From Bradyrhizobium sp. CCGB01 (lineage in GTDB: Bacteria > Pseudomonadota > Alphaproteobacteria > Rhizobiales > Xanthobacteraceae): a DNA stretch of 64,000 nucleotides. The stretch spans positions 8,494,001 through 8,558,000 of the forward strand of contig NZ_JANADK010000001.1 in NCBI RefSeq assembly GCF_024199795.1, in the 5' to 3' direction. A model generated the notes under the pieces. The model was not told where the DNA came from. It saw nothing but the letters and a program-made list of their open reading frames with translations, and ran no database searches. Made by a program: the position numbers and the translations under genes. This document shows positions 32,904-41,160 of this stretch, one piece after another (position 1 is the first letter of the stretch; each line of letters opens with the position of its first letter).

Positions 32904-34565
32904 CTACACCTTCCCGTCCACCATCACCTCGATCAGCTTCGTCCCCGGCCGATTGAACGCCGACGCCAGCGTCGCCTTCAGTTCGCGGGGATCGTTCACC
33001 TTGATCGCCTCGCAGCCGAGCGCCTTCGCGACGCCGGCAAAATCGACGGGCGGATCGACAAAGTCCATGCCGACATAATTGTCATCGCCGTGGAAGGCGA
33101 GCAGGCGCTGCTTGATGATGCGGTAGCCGCCATTGTTGGCGATGACGACGTTGAGCGGCAGCTTGTGATGCGCCGCCGTCCACAGCGACTGGATCGAGTA
33201 CATCGCGCTGCCGTCGCCGGAGAAGCACACCACGGGGCGATCCGGATTGGCGATGCTGGCGCCGACGGAGGCCGGCAGGCCCCAGCCGATGCCGCCGGAT
33301 GCAAGCCCATGATAGCCGAAGCGGTCGCGGTGCGCGCGAAGCGCCGTGATCTGGCGGCTGGAGGTGAGACCTTCGTCGACGAGGATGGCGTGGTCGGGCA
33401 TGGCCTCGACCATTTGCAGCACCAGATAGTCGGGATCGATCGGCGAGCGGCTGGCGGTCTTGCCGATCTGCTCGACCAGCGCGGCGCGCCGCGCGGTCCA
33501 ATTCTTCGGCGCGAGCTCGGCGAGACTCCGTTTTGCACGCTGCGCCAGCGACGCGCCGCCCATCTCCTTCAGCACCGGGATCAGCGCGCGCAGTGTTTCC
33601 TTCAGGTCCGCCTTCAGCGCGATCTCGGCGCCGTAATTCTTGGCGATCTCCCAATCGACGAGACCGATCTGCACGATGCCGAGCCCGTCCGGCAGCGCGT
33701 CGACCTCACTATAGACAGACATCCGCAAGGGATCGCCGCCGAGCGCAATCAGCAGATCGTACGGCGCCAGCGTATCGCGCGCGACCTTCTGCACGCGCGC
33801 CAGCGTGCCGACGAAGCTCGGGCTCTCCGACAGGAAGTGCGAGCCATAGGGCGTCGAGGACTGGTAGGCGGCGGCGCCGAGCAGCTCGGCGAGTTCGGCA
33901 GCTTCCTTGAGCGCGTCGCTTTTCACCACCTCGTCCATGGTGACGATGACAGGACGCTCGGCCTTGAGCAGCCGCGCGGCAAACGCCTTCAGCGCCTCAT
34001 CCGACGGTTTCGTGCGCGCGTCGATGCGGGTGGAGCGGCCGAGATCGATGCCGGCCTCGGCGTTGAGGATGTCGCCCGGGAGGGAGATGAACACCGGCCC
34101 GGTCGGCGGCGTCACCGCGACCTTGGCGGCGCGGCGCACGATGCGCGGCAGATCCTCCAGCCGCGTCACCTCGACCGCCCATTTCACCAGTGGCTCGGCC
34201 ATCCGCACCAGCGGGCCGTAAAGCACCGGCTCCATCAGGCCATGGCCCTGCTCCTGCTGGCCGGCGGTCAGGATCATCGGCGTGCCGGTGAATTGGGCAT
34301 TGTAGAGCGAGCCCATCGCGTTGCCGAGGCCGGGCGCGACGTGGACGTTGCAGGCCACGAGTTTTCCCGAGGCGCGGCTATAACCGTCGGCGATCGCGAC
34401 CACCAGGCTCTCCTGCATCGCCATGACATAGGTGAGATCAGGATGATCCTTCAGCGCATGCATGATCGGCAACTCGGTGGTGCCGGGGTTGCCGAACAGA
34501 TGCGTGATGCCCTCGTCCTTGAGCAGCGCGAGAAAGGCGGAGCGGCCGGTAATCTTGTTCTTCAT
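32904..34565 (-). CDS. Benzoylformate decarboxylase-like TPP enzyme
   Basis: This 553-residue thiamine-diphosphate enzyme is of the decarboxylase/acetolactate-synthase superfamily. The N-terminal pyrimidine domain has LFGNPGTTELP, ALQES-like AMQESLVVAIADGY (activating Glu near residue 49) and NVHVAPGLGNAMG. This His segment corresponds to the catalytic His70 of benzoylformate decarboxylase. The C-terminal PP domain has GDGSAMYSIQSLW and IANN (GDG-NN motif, about 445-475). A GGAGG precedes the ATG 34565. The benzoylformate resemblance is to conserved motifs only; the 2-keto acid is unproven. The nearby aldehyde dehydrogenase and SDR could process an aldehyde product. Confidence 0.87.
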   Translation of the reverse strand: MKNKITGRSAFLALLKDEGITHLFGNPGTTELPIMHALKDHPDLTYVMAMQESLVVAIADGYSRASGKLVACNVHVAPGLGNAMGSLYNAQFTGTPMILTAGQQEQGHGLMEPVLYGPLVRMAEPLVKWAVEVTRLEDLPRIVRRAAKVAVTPPTGPVFISLPGDILNAEAGIDLGRSTRIDARTKPSDEALKAFAARLLKAERPVIVTMDEVVKSDALKEAAELAELLGAAAYQSSTPYGSHFLSESPSFVGTLARVQKVARDTLAPYDLLIALGGDPLRMSVYSEVDALPDGLGIVQIGLVDWEIAKNYGAEIALKADLKETLRALIPVLKEMGGASLAQRAKRSLAELAPKNWTARRAALVEQIGKTASRSPIDPDYLVLQMVEAMPDHAILVDEGLTSSRQITALRAHRDRFGYHGLASGGIGWGLPASVGASIANPDRPVVCFSGDGSAMYSIQSLWTAAHHKLPLNVVIANNGGYRIIKQRLLAFHGDDNYVGMDFVDPPVDFAGVAKALGCEAIKVNDPRELKATLASAFNRPGTKLIEVMVDGKV

Positions 34566-34671
34566 GTTTCCTCCAGGAGCGGGCGTTGCCGCAAGGACGG
34601 ATCGCATGATGGCCGAAGTCTTGGGAGGCGCGCAAGGAAGCGCGGTCATGGCTGCGTTGCGCGGAAGAGCG

Positions 34672-35175
34672 CTACATCTCCTCGCGCCCCAATTCGAACG
34701 GATCCTCGCCGCCCGCACGCTTCTTCCTTTTCGAGCGCTGCCAGACCACACCGGGAAAGCCCTTCAGCGGCACCAGCGGCTCCCCGGTATAGGCCCATTC
34801 CTGCAGCTCTTCGATGGCGATGTGATAGAGCGGCTGGCGGCCGGTGCGCTCTTTGAACAGGGCCCGGGGGATGTTGACCATGTGCGGGCCGCGGGGCCGC
34901 TCGTACGCGATCGGCGTCCCGCAATGCGAGCAGAAGCTGCGCGCGGTCTTGGTGGCCTTGTCCTCGTAGCGGGCGAGCGCGGTTTTGCCGGAAGTGATGC
35001 GAAAGCGCTTCTTCCAGCTTCCGACATAGGTGGCGTAAGCCGCGCCGTGGGCGCGGCGGCTGGCGGCCGAATGATCATGCCAGGCCCAGCGCGCGGGAAC
35101 GTCGATCTCGAAGGTGACCTTGCCGCAAAGGCATTGACCGGTGGCTAGTCCTGCGGCGGCTGCGGCTTTGACCAT
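34672..35175 (-). CDS. GFA-fold protein lacking the catalytic zinc cysteines
   Basis: This 167-residue protein belongs to the GFA / CENP-V family, which includes glutathione-dependent formaldehyde-activating enzyme. The structural zinc pairs are present (Cys15-x-Cys17 in GQCLCGKV and Cys82-xx-Cys85 in CSHCG). The family's central CxCxxC zinc site is replaced by HDHSAAS at about residues 33-39, so all three of those cysteines are missing. It has a Lys/Arg-rich C-terminus (QRSKRKKR). The ATG 35175 follows GGAGAG. An inverted repeat begins 16 bp upstream of the start. The enzymatic role is doubtful; a binding or structural role is possible. Confidence 0.8.
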   Translation of the reverse strand: MVKAAAAAGLATGQCLCGKVTFEIDVPARWAWHDHSAASRRAHGAAYATYVGSWKKRFRITSGKTALARYEDKATKTARSFCSHCGTPIAYERPRGPHMVNIPRALFKERTGRQPLYHIAIEELQEWAYTGEPLVPLKGFPGVVWQRSKRKKRAGGEDPFELGREEM

Positions 35176-35190
35176 GGAAGTCTCTCCATC

Positions 35191-35266
35191 GTCATTGCGA
35201 GCACAACGAAGCAATCCAGACTGCCTCGGCGGAAAGACTGGATTGCTTCGCTACGCTCGCAATGAC
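35191..35266. repeat. Palindromic intergenic repeat, family C
   Basis: Arms GTCATTGCGAGC...AAGCAATCCAG and CTGGATTGCTTCG...GCTCGCAATGAC (29 bp each, few mismatches) are separated by 18 bp. The right-to-left transcript of the GFA-fold gene would carry this hairpin just before its ribosome site, only 16 bp from the start codon, so it could affect translation or be part of a promoter-blocking insertion. Confidence 0.8.
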
Positions 35267-35303
35267 GGAGTTTGTGGCGGCGGTCGGAACAGAACAATAG
35301 CCC

Positions 35304-35388
35304 CGTAGCCCGGATGAGCGAAGCGACATCCGGGAAAACCATTGCTCAGGCGAAGGTCCCGGATATCGCTTCGCTCATCCGGGCTACG
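35304..35388. repeat. Palindromic intergenic repeat, family D
   Basis: Arms CGTAGCCCGGATGAGCGAAG and CTTCGCTCATCCGGGCTACG are perfect 20-bp inverted repeats, extended by an imperfect inner part (CGACATCCGGGA / TCCCGGATATCG). It lies directly after the stop codon of the old yellow enzyme gene on the minus strand and may act as its transcript end. Confidence 0.85.
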
Positions 35389-35393
35389 CGCAC

Positions 35394-36521
35394 CTACGCC
35401 GGCGTCAGCTCGTCATAGACGGGATAATCCGTGTACCCCTTCTCCTCGCCGCCATAGAACGTCGCGCGGTTATACGGCGTGATCGGATAATCCTGCTCGA
35501 GGCGCCGCGGCAGATCGGGGTTCGAGATGAAGATGCGGCCGAAGGCGATGATGTCGGCGTGTCCCTCGGCGATCGCCGCATTCGCGGTCTCTCCGGTAAA
35601 GCCGCCGGCAGTCATCAGCACGCCGCTGTAGAGCGGACGGAACAGCACCATCGCCGAGGGCACGTTCTCCCAGTGGACGTCGGCGCGGCCGGCGCCGCTG
35701 GAGCGCGGCTCGATGAAGTGCAGGTAGGCGAGACCGAGCTTGTCGAGCGCCTTCACGACATGGGTGTAGAGCGGCATCGGATCGGGCTCGCCGGAATCAT
35801 TGGCGATGCCGTGAGGCGACAGCCGGACGCCGACGCGGTTCGCGCCCCAGACGTCGATCGCGGCCTGGGTCACCTCGAGCAGCAGCCGTGCGCGGTTCTC
35901 GATTCCGCCGCCATATTGATCGGTGCGCTGGTTACTGCGCGACTGCAGGAACTGCTCGAGCAGATAGCCATTGGCGCCGTGGATCTCGACACCGTCGAAG
36001 CCCGCCGCGAGCGCATTCTTCGCGCCCTGACGGAATGCTTCCACAACGCCCTTGACCTCGTCGGTCTCCAGCGCGCGCGGCGTCTCGTAATCGGCGATCT
36101 TGCCGTCGGCGGTCATCGCCTTCATGCCTTCGGCCTTGATCGCAATCGCCGAGGCCGACACCGGCAGCGCACCGCCATGATAGGACGAATGCGAGACGCG
36201 GCCGACATGCCAGAGCTGGAGGAAGATGATGCCGCCCTTGGCATGCACGGCATCGACCACCTTGCGCCAGCCGGCGATCTGGGCCTCCGAATAGATGCCC
36301 GGGGTCGCCGGATTGCCGCGGCCGTGCGAGACCACGGGCGATGCTTCTGCGATCAACAGACCGCCTTGCGTCGCACGCTGGCCGTAATATTCGGCATTGA
36401 GCGACCGCGGCGAGAAGCTCTCGCGCTCGGCGCGCATGCGCGTCAGCGGCGCCAGCGCGACGCGATGCGCGAGCTTGTACGGACCGACCTGCAACGGTCT
36501 AAACAACGCCTCGAATTTCAT
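35394..36521 (-). CDS. Old yellow enzyme family alkene reductase
   Basis: This 375-residue FMN-dependent NAD(P)H:flavin oxidoreductase reduces activated C=C bonds, as in NemA/XenB-type ene-reductases. Features are LFRPLQVGPYKLAHRVALAP and APLTRMRAE at the N-terminus, LQLWHVGRVSH near residue 97-107 and EIHGANGYLLEQFLQ near 180. The last supplies the substrate-binding His/Asn pair and the catalytic Tyr. RTDQYGGGIENRARL and the C-terminal AFGRIFISNPDLP (phosphate site) complete the family pattern. The start ATG 36521 fits the family N-terminus; an in-frame ATG 30 bp upstream is less likely. It is probably a single gene, with a repeat after its stop. Confidence 0.92.
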   Translation of the reverse strand: MKFEALFRPLQVGPYKLAHRVALAPLTRMRAERESFSPRSLNAEYYGQRATQGGLLIAEASPVVSHGRGNPATPGIYSEAQIAGWRKVVDAVHAKGGIIFLQLWHVGRVSHSSYHGGALPVSASAIAIKAEGMKAMTADGKIADYETPRALETDEVKGVVEAFRQGAKNALAAGFDGVEIHGANGYLLEQFLQSRSNQRTDQYGGGIENRARLLLEVTQAAIDVWGANRVGVRLSPHGIANDSGEPDPMPLYTHVVKALDKLGLAYLHFIEPRSSGAGRADVHWENVPSAMVLFRPLYSGVLMTAGGFTGETANAAIAEGHADIIAFGRIFISNPDLPRRLEQDYPITPYNRATFYGGEEKGYTDYPVYDELTPA

Positions 36522-36639
36522 GTGGGCCCCGAAATTTCCATGGAAGGACACGGATCATATAGCGAGGGGCGGCCACCGGAAAAGGCGCCGCCCCCACGAA
36601 AAGATATTCCCTCTCGCGGAACGCGAAAGAGAGCAGGTC

Positions 36640-38136
36640 TTACGCCGTCTTGATCCAGACGGCCTTCACGTTGAGATACTCCTCGACATGCTGCTTGCCG
36701 GACTCACGGCCGTAGCCGCTCATCTTGTAGCCGCCGAAGGGCACCGCCGGGTCCATCGCCTGGTAGCAGTTCACCCACACCGAGCCGGCACGCAGGCTCT
36801 TGGCAACCGCATGCGCCTTGCTGACGTCGCGCGTCCAAAGGCCGGAGCCGAGGCCGAACGTGGTGTTGTTGGCGCGCTTGACCAGTTCGTCCATGTCCTT
36901 GAACGCGATCGCGGAGATGACGGGACCGAAGATCTCCTCCTGCGCGATCCGCATGTTGTCCTGGACGCCCGCGAACACGGTCGGCGAGACGAAGAAGCCC
37001 TTCGACAGCGCGCCTTCCGTGACGCGGCCGCCGCCGGCGAGCGCGCGCGCGCCTTCCTTCTGGCCGATGTCGAGATAGCCGGTGACGCGCTCGAGCTGCT
37101 GCTCGGAGACCAGCGGGCCGATCTGGGTGTTGGGATCGAGGCCGTTGCCGACCTGCAGTTTCTTGCCGAACTCGGCGACGCGGCCGACGAACTCTTCGTA
37201 GATCGACTGCTCGACGAACAGACGCGTGCCGGCGCTGCAGATCTGGCCAGAGTTGGCGAACACCGCCATCGCGGCACCGGGCACGGCGGCATCGAGATCT
37301 GCATCGGCGAACACGATGTCCGGCGACTTGCCGCCGAGCTCGAGCGAGACGCGCTTCAGATTGCCGGCCGAGGCACGGATGATCGACTGGCCCGTGACAT
37401 GCGAGCCGGTGAAGGCGACCTTGTCGACGTCGTGGTGCGAGGCGAGCGCGGCGCCCGCGGTCTCGCCATAGCCGGGTACGACGTTGACGACGCCGGGCGG
37501 AATGCCGGCCTCCATCGCCAGCTCAGCGATGCGCAGCGAGGTCAGCGGCGCCTCTTCGGCGGGCTTGAGCACCACGGTGCAGCCGGTCGCGATCGCCGGG
37601 CCGATCTTCCAGATCGTCGCGGTGAGCGGGCCGTTCCAGGGAATGATGGCGCCGACGACGCCGATCGGCTCCTTCAACGTGTAGGAGAAGATCTCGCCGG
37701 GCAGCGAGTTCTCGATGGTCTCGCCGTGGATCGCGGTGGTCTGGCCGGCGTAATAACGCAGCATGCCGACGGCACGCAGACGATAGGCGCGGGTGCGGCT
37801 GAGCGGCGCGCCCATGTCGAGCGTGTCGAGCTGCGACAATTCGTCAAAGTTCTTCTCGACGAGGTCGGCGAGCTTGAGCAGCAGGTTCTGCCGCTCGAAC
37901 GGCTTCACCTTGCTCCAGGGTCCCTCGAAGGCGCGGCGGGCGGCAGCGACCGCACGGTCGATGTCTTCCTTGTCGCCCTCGGCGACGGTTGCGAGCAGCT
38001 CGCCGGTGGCGGGGTTGTGGGTCTCGAAGCGCTTGCCGGAGGCAGCATCGACCCACTTCCCGTCGATCAGCATCTGCTTGTAGGACCCGTTGGCGAACGG
38101 ATGGCGCGTGATCGGAATAGCCTGCGACACAGCCAT
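36640..38136 (-). CDS. NAD(P)-dependent aldehyde dehydrogenase
   Basis: This 498-residue class-1/2 type aldehyde dehydrogenase oxidises aldehydes to acids. Expected motifs are IIPWNGPLTATIWKIGPAIATG at about 160-181, FTGSHVTGQSI at ~238, LELGGKSPDIVFADAD with the general-base Glu at ~262, and NSGQICSAGTRLFVE with the catalytic Cys near 296. The C-terminus FGGYKMSGYGRESG is typical of betaine/phenylacetaldehyde-type enzymes. It is divergent from the SDR gene. The neighbouring benzoylformate-decarboxylase-like enzyme could feed it an aldehyde, but this is inference. Confidence 0.93.
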   Translation of the reverse strand: MAVSQAIPITRHPFANGSYKQMLIDGKWVDAASGKRFETHNPATGELLATVAEGDKEDIDRAVAAARRAFEGPWSKVKPFERQNLLLKLADLVEKNFDELSQLDTLDMGAPLSRTRAYRLRAVGMLRYYAGQTTAIHGETIENSLPGEIFSYTLKEPIGVVGAIIPWNGPLTATIWKIGPAIATGCTVVLKPAEEAPLTSLRIAELAMEAGIPPGVVNVVPGYGETAGAALASHHDVDKVAFTGSHVTGQSIIRASAGNLKRVSLELGGKSPDIVFADADLDAAVPGAAMAVFANSGQICSAGTRLFVEQSIYEEFVGRVAEFGKKLQVGNGLDPNTQIGPLVSEQQLERVTGYLDIGQKEGARALAGGGRVTEGALSKGFFVSPTVFAGVQDNMRIAQEEIFGPVISAIAFKDMDELVKRANNTTFGLGSGLWTRDVSKAHAVAKSLRAGSVWVNCYQAMDPAVPFGGYKMSGYGRESGKQHVEEYLNVKAVWIKTA

Positions 38137-38319
38137 GGCTGCACTCCCTATTCAGGTGATTGATTGGTTCGATCTCGGTGGGACCGTTAGGCCTGGAAGA
38201 ATACAGCGCTGCACGATGGGCGTAAAGGCGGCGCGGAACGAAGACCTCCCATGCCGACTTGTGCAGGGTCGCGGCAGTGCCATGTTATATCTCGACCAAG
38301 CCCGCCCCGGAGACCAGCC

Positions 38320-39165
38320 ATGCCCCATTCCGCCATCGTCAAGGACAATGTCGCCGTGATCACAGGAGGTGCATCCGGCATTGGACTGGCTGCCGCCGCA
38401 GCCTTCGCGCGGGCCGGCATGAAGGTGTGCATCGCTGACGTGGACCAGGCGCGGCTGGCCGAGGCCGCAACAAAACTGTCATCCGTCACGTCCGCCACAC
38501 ATGTGATGACCTTCGCCGCCGACGTCAGCAAAGCCGAGAGCGTGGCGGAACTCGAGCGCGCCGTGCGCGAGCGCTTCGGCGGCACCGATATCCTCATGAA
38601 CAATGCCGGCATCCAGCCGGGCAGCACATTGTTCGCCGAGCCCGACAACTGGCAGCGCATCATCGGCGTCAACATGTGGGGCATCATCAACGGCTCGCGC
38701 ATCTTCGCACCCGGCATGATCGCGCGCGGCAGGGCCGGCCTGATCATCAACACCGGCTCCAAGCAGGGCATCACCACGCCGCCGGGCGACCCCGCCTACA
38801 ATGTCTCGAAGGCTGGCGTGAAGGCGTTCACCGAGGCACTCCAGCACGAGCTGCGCAATACGAAGGATTGCCGCGTCACCGCGCATCTCTTGATCCCCGG
38901 CTTCGTCTTCACCGGGCTGACCGCGAAGGGCCGCACCGAGAAACCCGCCGGCGCCTGGACGCCGGAGCAGACGGTCGATTTCATGCTGGCCCGGCTGGAG
39001 GCCGGCGATTTTTATATTCTCTGCCCGGACAATGACGTGCCCCGCGCGCTCGACGAGAAGCGCATGCTGTGGGCGGCCGGCGACATCGTCGAGAACCGCC
39101 CGCCGCTGTCGCGCTGGCATCCGGACTATTCGGATGCGTTCAAGAAGTTTGTGGAGGGGGAGTAA
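38320..39165 (+). CDS. SDR family oxidoreductase
   Basis: This 281-residue classical short-chain dehydrogenase has the cofactor motif VAVITGGASGIGLAAA at about residues 12-27 and NNAGIQPG at ~90. INTGSKQGI carries the catalytic Ser region and YNVSK the Tyr-Lys pair near 165. The Asp after the second strand (CIADVDQARL) suggests NAD preference. The ATG 38320 was chosen because it sits just before the family start; the open frame extends upstream. It is divergent from the aldehyde dehydrogenase. Substrate unknown. Confidence 0.9.
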   Translation: MPHSAIVKDNVAVITGGASGIGLAAAAAFARAGMKVCIADVDQARLAEAATKLSSVTSATHVMTFAADVSKAESVAELERAVRERFGGTDILMNNAGIQPGSTLFAEPDNWQRIIGVNMWGIINGSRIFAPGMIARGRAGLIINTGSKQGITTPPGDPAYNVSKAGVKAFTEALQHELRNTKDCRVTAHLLIPGFVFTGLTAKGRTEKPAGAWTPEQTVDFMLARLEAGDFYILCPDNDVPRALDEKRMLWAAGDIVENRPPLSRWHPDYSDAFKKFVEGE

Positions 39166-39173
39166 CTACCAGA

Positions 39174-39290
39174 CCCTCATGGTGAGGAGCGCGCCCTTTG
39201 CGCGCGTCTCGAACCATGCGGGCTCGGCTGAGGCAACCCGGCCTCGATCCTTCGAGACGCCCGCCTTCAGCGGGCTCCTCAGGATGAGGG
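39174..39290. repeat. Palindromic intergenic repeat, family E copy 1
   Basis: The left arm (CCTCATGGTGAGGAGCGCGC...GCGCGTCTCGAACCATG) and right arm (ATCCTTCGAGACGCCCGC...GCGGGCTCCTCAGGATGAGG) are related inverted units, each with its own internal hairpin. The same two half-units occur at 63138-63254 in swapped order. It fills a convergent gap. Confidence 0.85.
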
Positions 39291-39330
39291 GTTAGAGTCT
39301 TCGCGGTGTGGCAAATTCGTGCGAACCGCC

Positions 39331-39537
39331 TCACAGCGTCTCTTGCTGATGTCCGCAATTCTTGCAGGCGAACTTGACCCGGCTCTGGCCCTTTTCCGCC
39401 TGCACCCGGTTCGGCGCGCCGCACTTGCCGCATACGGCCTCGATGCGGGTCGTGCCCTGCTTCACGACGATGGTTTTCTTTTCCATCGATTCGCGGATCA
39501 GGCGCTCGGCCTCTTCACGCAGGGATTGTTTCGACAA
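39331..39537 (-). CDS. Small zinc-ribbon protein
   Basis: This 68-residue protein has two Cys pairs (VCGKCG at about residues 35-40 and CKNCGHQQ at 58-65) spaced as in a zinc ribbon. They are preceded by a charged helix (REEAERLIRESMEKKT). No DNA-binding or catalytic domain is added. It is upstream of, but not overlapping, the Rieske ferredoxin region on the same strand. The function is unknown; such small ribbons can be subunits of redox or RNA-binding complexes. The complete Cys set and initiator ATG support a real gene. Confidence 0.75.
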   Translation of the reverse strand: MSKQSLREEAERLIRESMEKKTIVVKQGTTRIEAVCGKCGAPNRVQAEKGQSRVKFACKNCGHQQETL

Positions 39538-39609
39538 AGCTCGTCTCCGCCTCTGAAAGCGCGAGAGCCATATCGCACTTGCGTGAAAATCACAATCGGC
39601 AAAGCCGGA

Positions 39610-40023
39610 TTACACCTCGACGATCACATAGCTGTCCTTGACATGCACCGGAAACGTCTCGGCAACATACGGGCCCTTCCTGAGCTCGTCGCCCCGTTCC
39701 ACCGCGACCGGATATGACCTTATCTTGACGCGTTTCGGGTCGAACCAGGACTGCCCGTTGCGCATATCGAACTCCCAGCCGTGCCAGGGACAGCGCAGCA
39801 TCTCGCCGACGCGCGACCGCTCATAGATGCCGGGCTCGGGCGAAGTCAGCCGCGCCACGCACGCGGCTTTCTCCAGCGGCGCCCCCTCATGCGGGCAGCG
39901 GTTCAGCAGCGCGAAGAACTCGCCATTGACGTGGAACACGACGATGTCACGGCCGGCGATATCGACGACCTTGTTGCCGCCGGGCGGGATCTCCGAGGTG
40001 CGCGCGACGATGTGACGGGCCAT
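39610..40023 (-). CDS. Rieske [2Fe-2S] ferredoxin-type protein
   Basis: This 137-residue soluble Rieske protein carries electrons to or from an oxygenase-type partner. The cluster ligands are CPHEGAP (Cys-x-His, about residues 44-50) and CPWHGWEFD (Cys-xx-His, about 77-85). The order matches ferredoxin components of ring-hydroxylating systems, but no oxygenase large subunit is adjacent. The ATG 40023 is the natural start; the open frame extends upstream into the amidohydrolase 3' end. It lies 11 bp after the first amidohydrolase gene and probably shares its transcript. Confidence 0.88.
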   Translation of the reverse strand: MARHIVARTSEIPPGGNKVVDIAGRDIVVFHVNGEFFALLNRCPHEGAPLEKAACVARLTSPEPGIYERSRVGEMLRCPWHGWEFDMRNGQSWFDPKRVKIRSYPVAVERGDELRKGPYVAETFPVHVKDSYVIVEV

Positions 40024-40034
40024 ATTCCTTCGTC

Positions 40035-41147
40035 TCAGAACTTGTAGACCGCACGGGCATTGGTGCTGAAGATCTTCTTCCGCTCGACCTCGGTCAGTGG
40101 CGTCTTGAAGGCAAAGCGCGGATCGTCGAAATCCCAGTGCGGATAGTCCGACGAGAACAACAGACGGTCGATGCCGACCCATTCGATCAGCGCACGCAGA
40201 TGCCGCGCCTCGTCCGGTTCGTCGATCGGCTGTGTCGTGAACCAGAAATGCTCGCGGACATACTCGGACGGCTTGCGCTTGAGGTGCGGCACCTCGCTGC
40301 GGAAGCGCTCGAAATGCTGGTCCATGCGCCAGACCGCCGACGGGATCCAGCCGAAGCCGCCCTCGATGAAGACGAACTTCAATTTCGGGAACCGCTCCGG
40401 CACGCCTTCGATGACGAGGCTCGCAAGCTGCGCGGCGATCGTGTGTGCGTTGGACTGGTGCTCCTCGACATAGTAGGACGGCCAGCCGCCGCCGGTCGGG
40501 GCGTGGCCGCCATAGCCGCCGACATGGATGCCGAGCGGCAGGTCGAGCTCTTGCGCACGCTCATAGATCGGCCAGTAGCGGCGGCGGCCGAGCGGCTCGT
40601 TGGCGCGCGGCGAGACATTGATCTGGATATATTCGCCGATTCTCGCACAGCGCTCGATCTCGGCAATCGCAAGGTCCGTGCCGTCCTGGCCAACCAGGAT
40701 CGAGGCCTTCAGGCGCGGATCGCGATGTGACCAGAATGCCAGCTGCCAGTCGTTGATGGCGCGCTGGATCGCGGCGCCGAATTCGAGGTTCTGCTGCGAG
40801 AAGATGAAGAGATCGAGCACCTGCAGGATCCCGAACTCGACATCGAGCGGATCGAGATGCTGCTTCTGCATGAAGGCGAGATCCGAGCCGGGCGGCCCGC
40901 CAGTCGGCGGCCAGGCATCGCGGCGCGCAATCAGCGGCGAGGAGCGCGGATAGGGCGTGGTGAAGAGATAGGGCGTGCGCAGATGGCTGCCATACTCCCT
41001 CAAGTGCTGCTGCCAGCGTTTCGGCAGAAACTCGTTGAGGTCGTCGAAGGAGTGCAGGCTCGGATGCACGTCGCAATCGACGATGCGCAGCCGCGTCGGG
41101 GCCGGCTTCTCGTCGTCGCGCAGCGGACGGTCGATGACTTCACTCAT
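40035..41147 (-). CDS. Amidohydrolase family 2 (ACMSD-like) protein
   Basis: This 370-residue TIM-barrel metal-dependent hydrolase/decarboxylase is related to 2-amino-3-carboxymuconate-6-semialdehyde decarboxylase. Metal ligands are in the N-terminal IVDCDVHPS (~27-35), GIHVGGYGG (~205-213), a His in EEHQSNAH and the C-terminal FSSDYPHWDFDDP (~330) with the conserved Asp. A GGAGG precedes the ATG 41147. It is followed by the Rieske gene and preceded by a paralogous amidohydrolase, so the three are likely co-transcribed. The pathway is probably degradation of an aromatic or ring-cleavage product. Confidence 0.88.
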   Translation of the reverse strand: MSEVIDRPLRDDEKPAPTRLRIVDCDVHPSLHSFDDLNEFLPKRWQQHLREYGSHLRTPYLFTTPYPRSSPLIARRDAWPPTGGPPGSDLAFMQKQHLDPLDVEFGILQVLDLFIFSQQNLEFGAAIQRAINDWQLAFWSHRDPRLKASILVGQDGTDLAIAEIERCARIGEYIQINVSPRANEPLGRRRYWPIYERAQELDLPLGIHVGGYGGHAPTGGGWPSYYVEEHQSNAHTIAAQLASLVIEGVPERFPKLKFVFIEGGFGWIPSAVWRMDQHFERFRSEVPHLKRKPSEYVREHFWFTTQPIDEPDEARHLRALIEWVGIDRLLFSSDYPHWDFDDPRFAFKTPLTEVERKKIFSTNARAVYKF

Positions 41148-41160
41148 GCGAACCTCCAAG

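Noticed and set aside
32856..34856. 666-codon plus-strand open frame opposite the TPP enzyme
   Set aside because: It spans the real minus-strand gene with no recognisable domain; composition is typical of an antisense frame.
36397..38163. 588-codon plus-strand open frame opposite the aldehyde dehydrogenase
   Set aside because: The same reason applies: the minus-strand product has full aldehyde dehydrogenase motifs.
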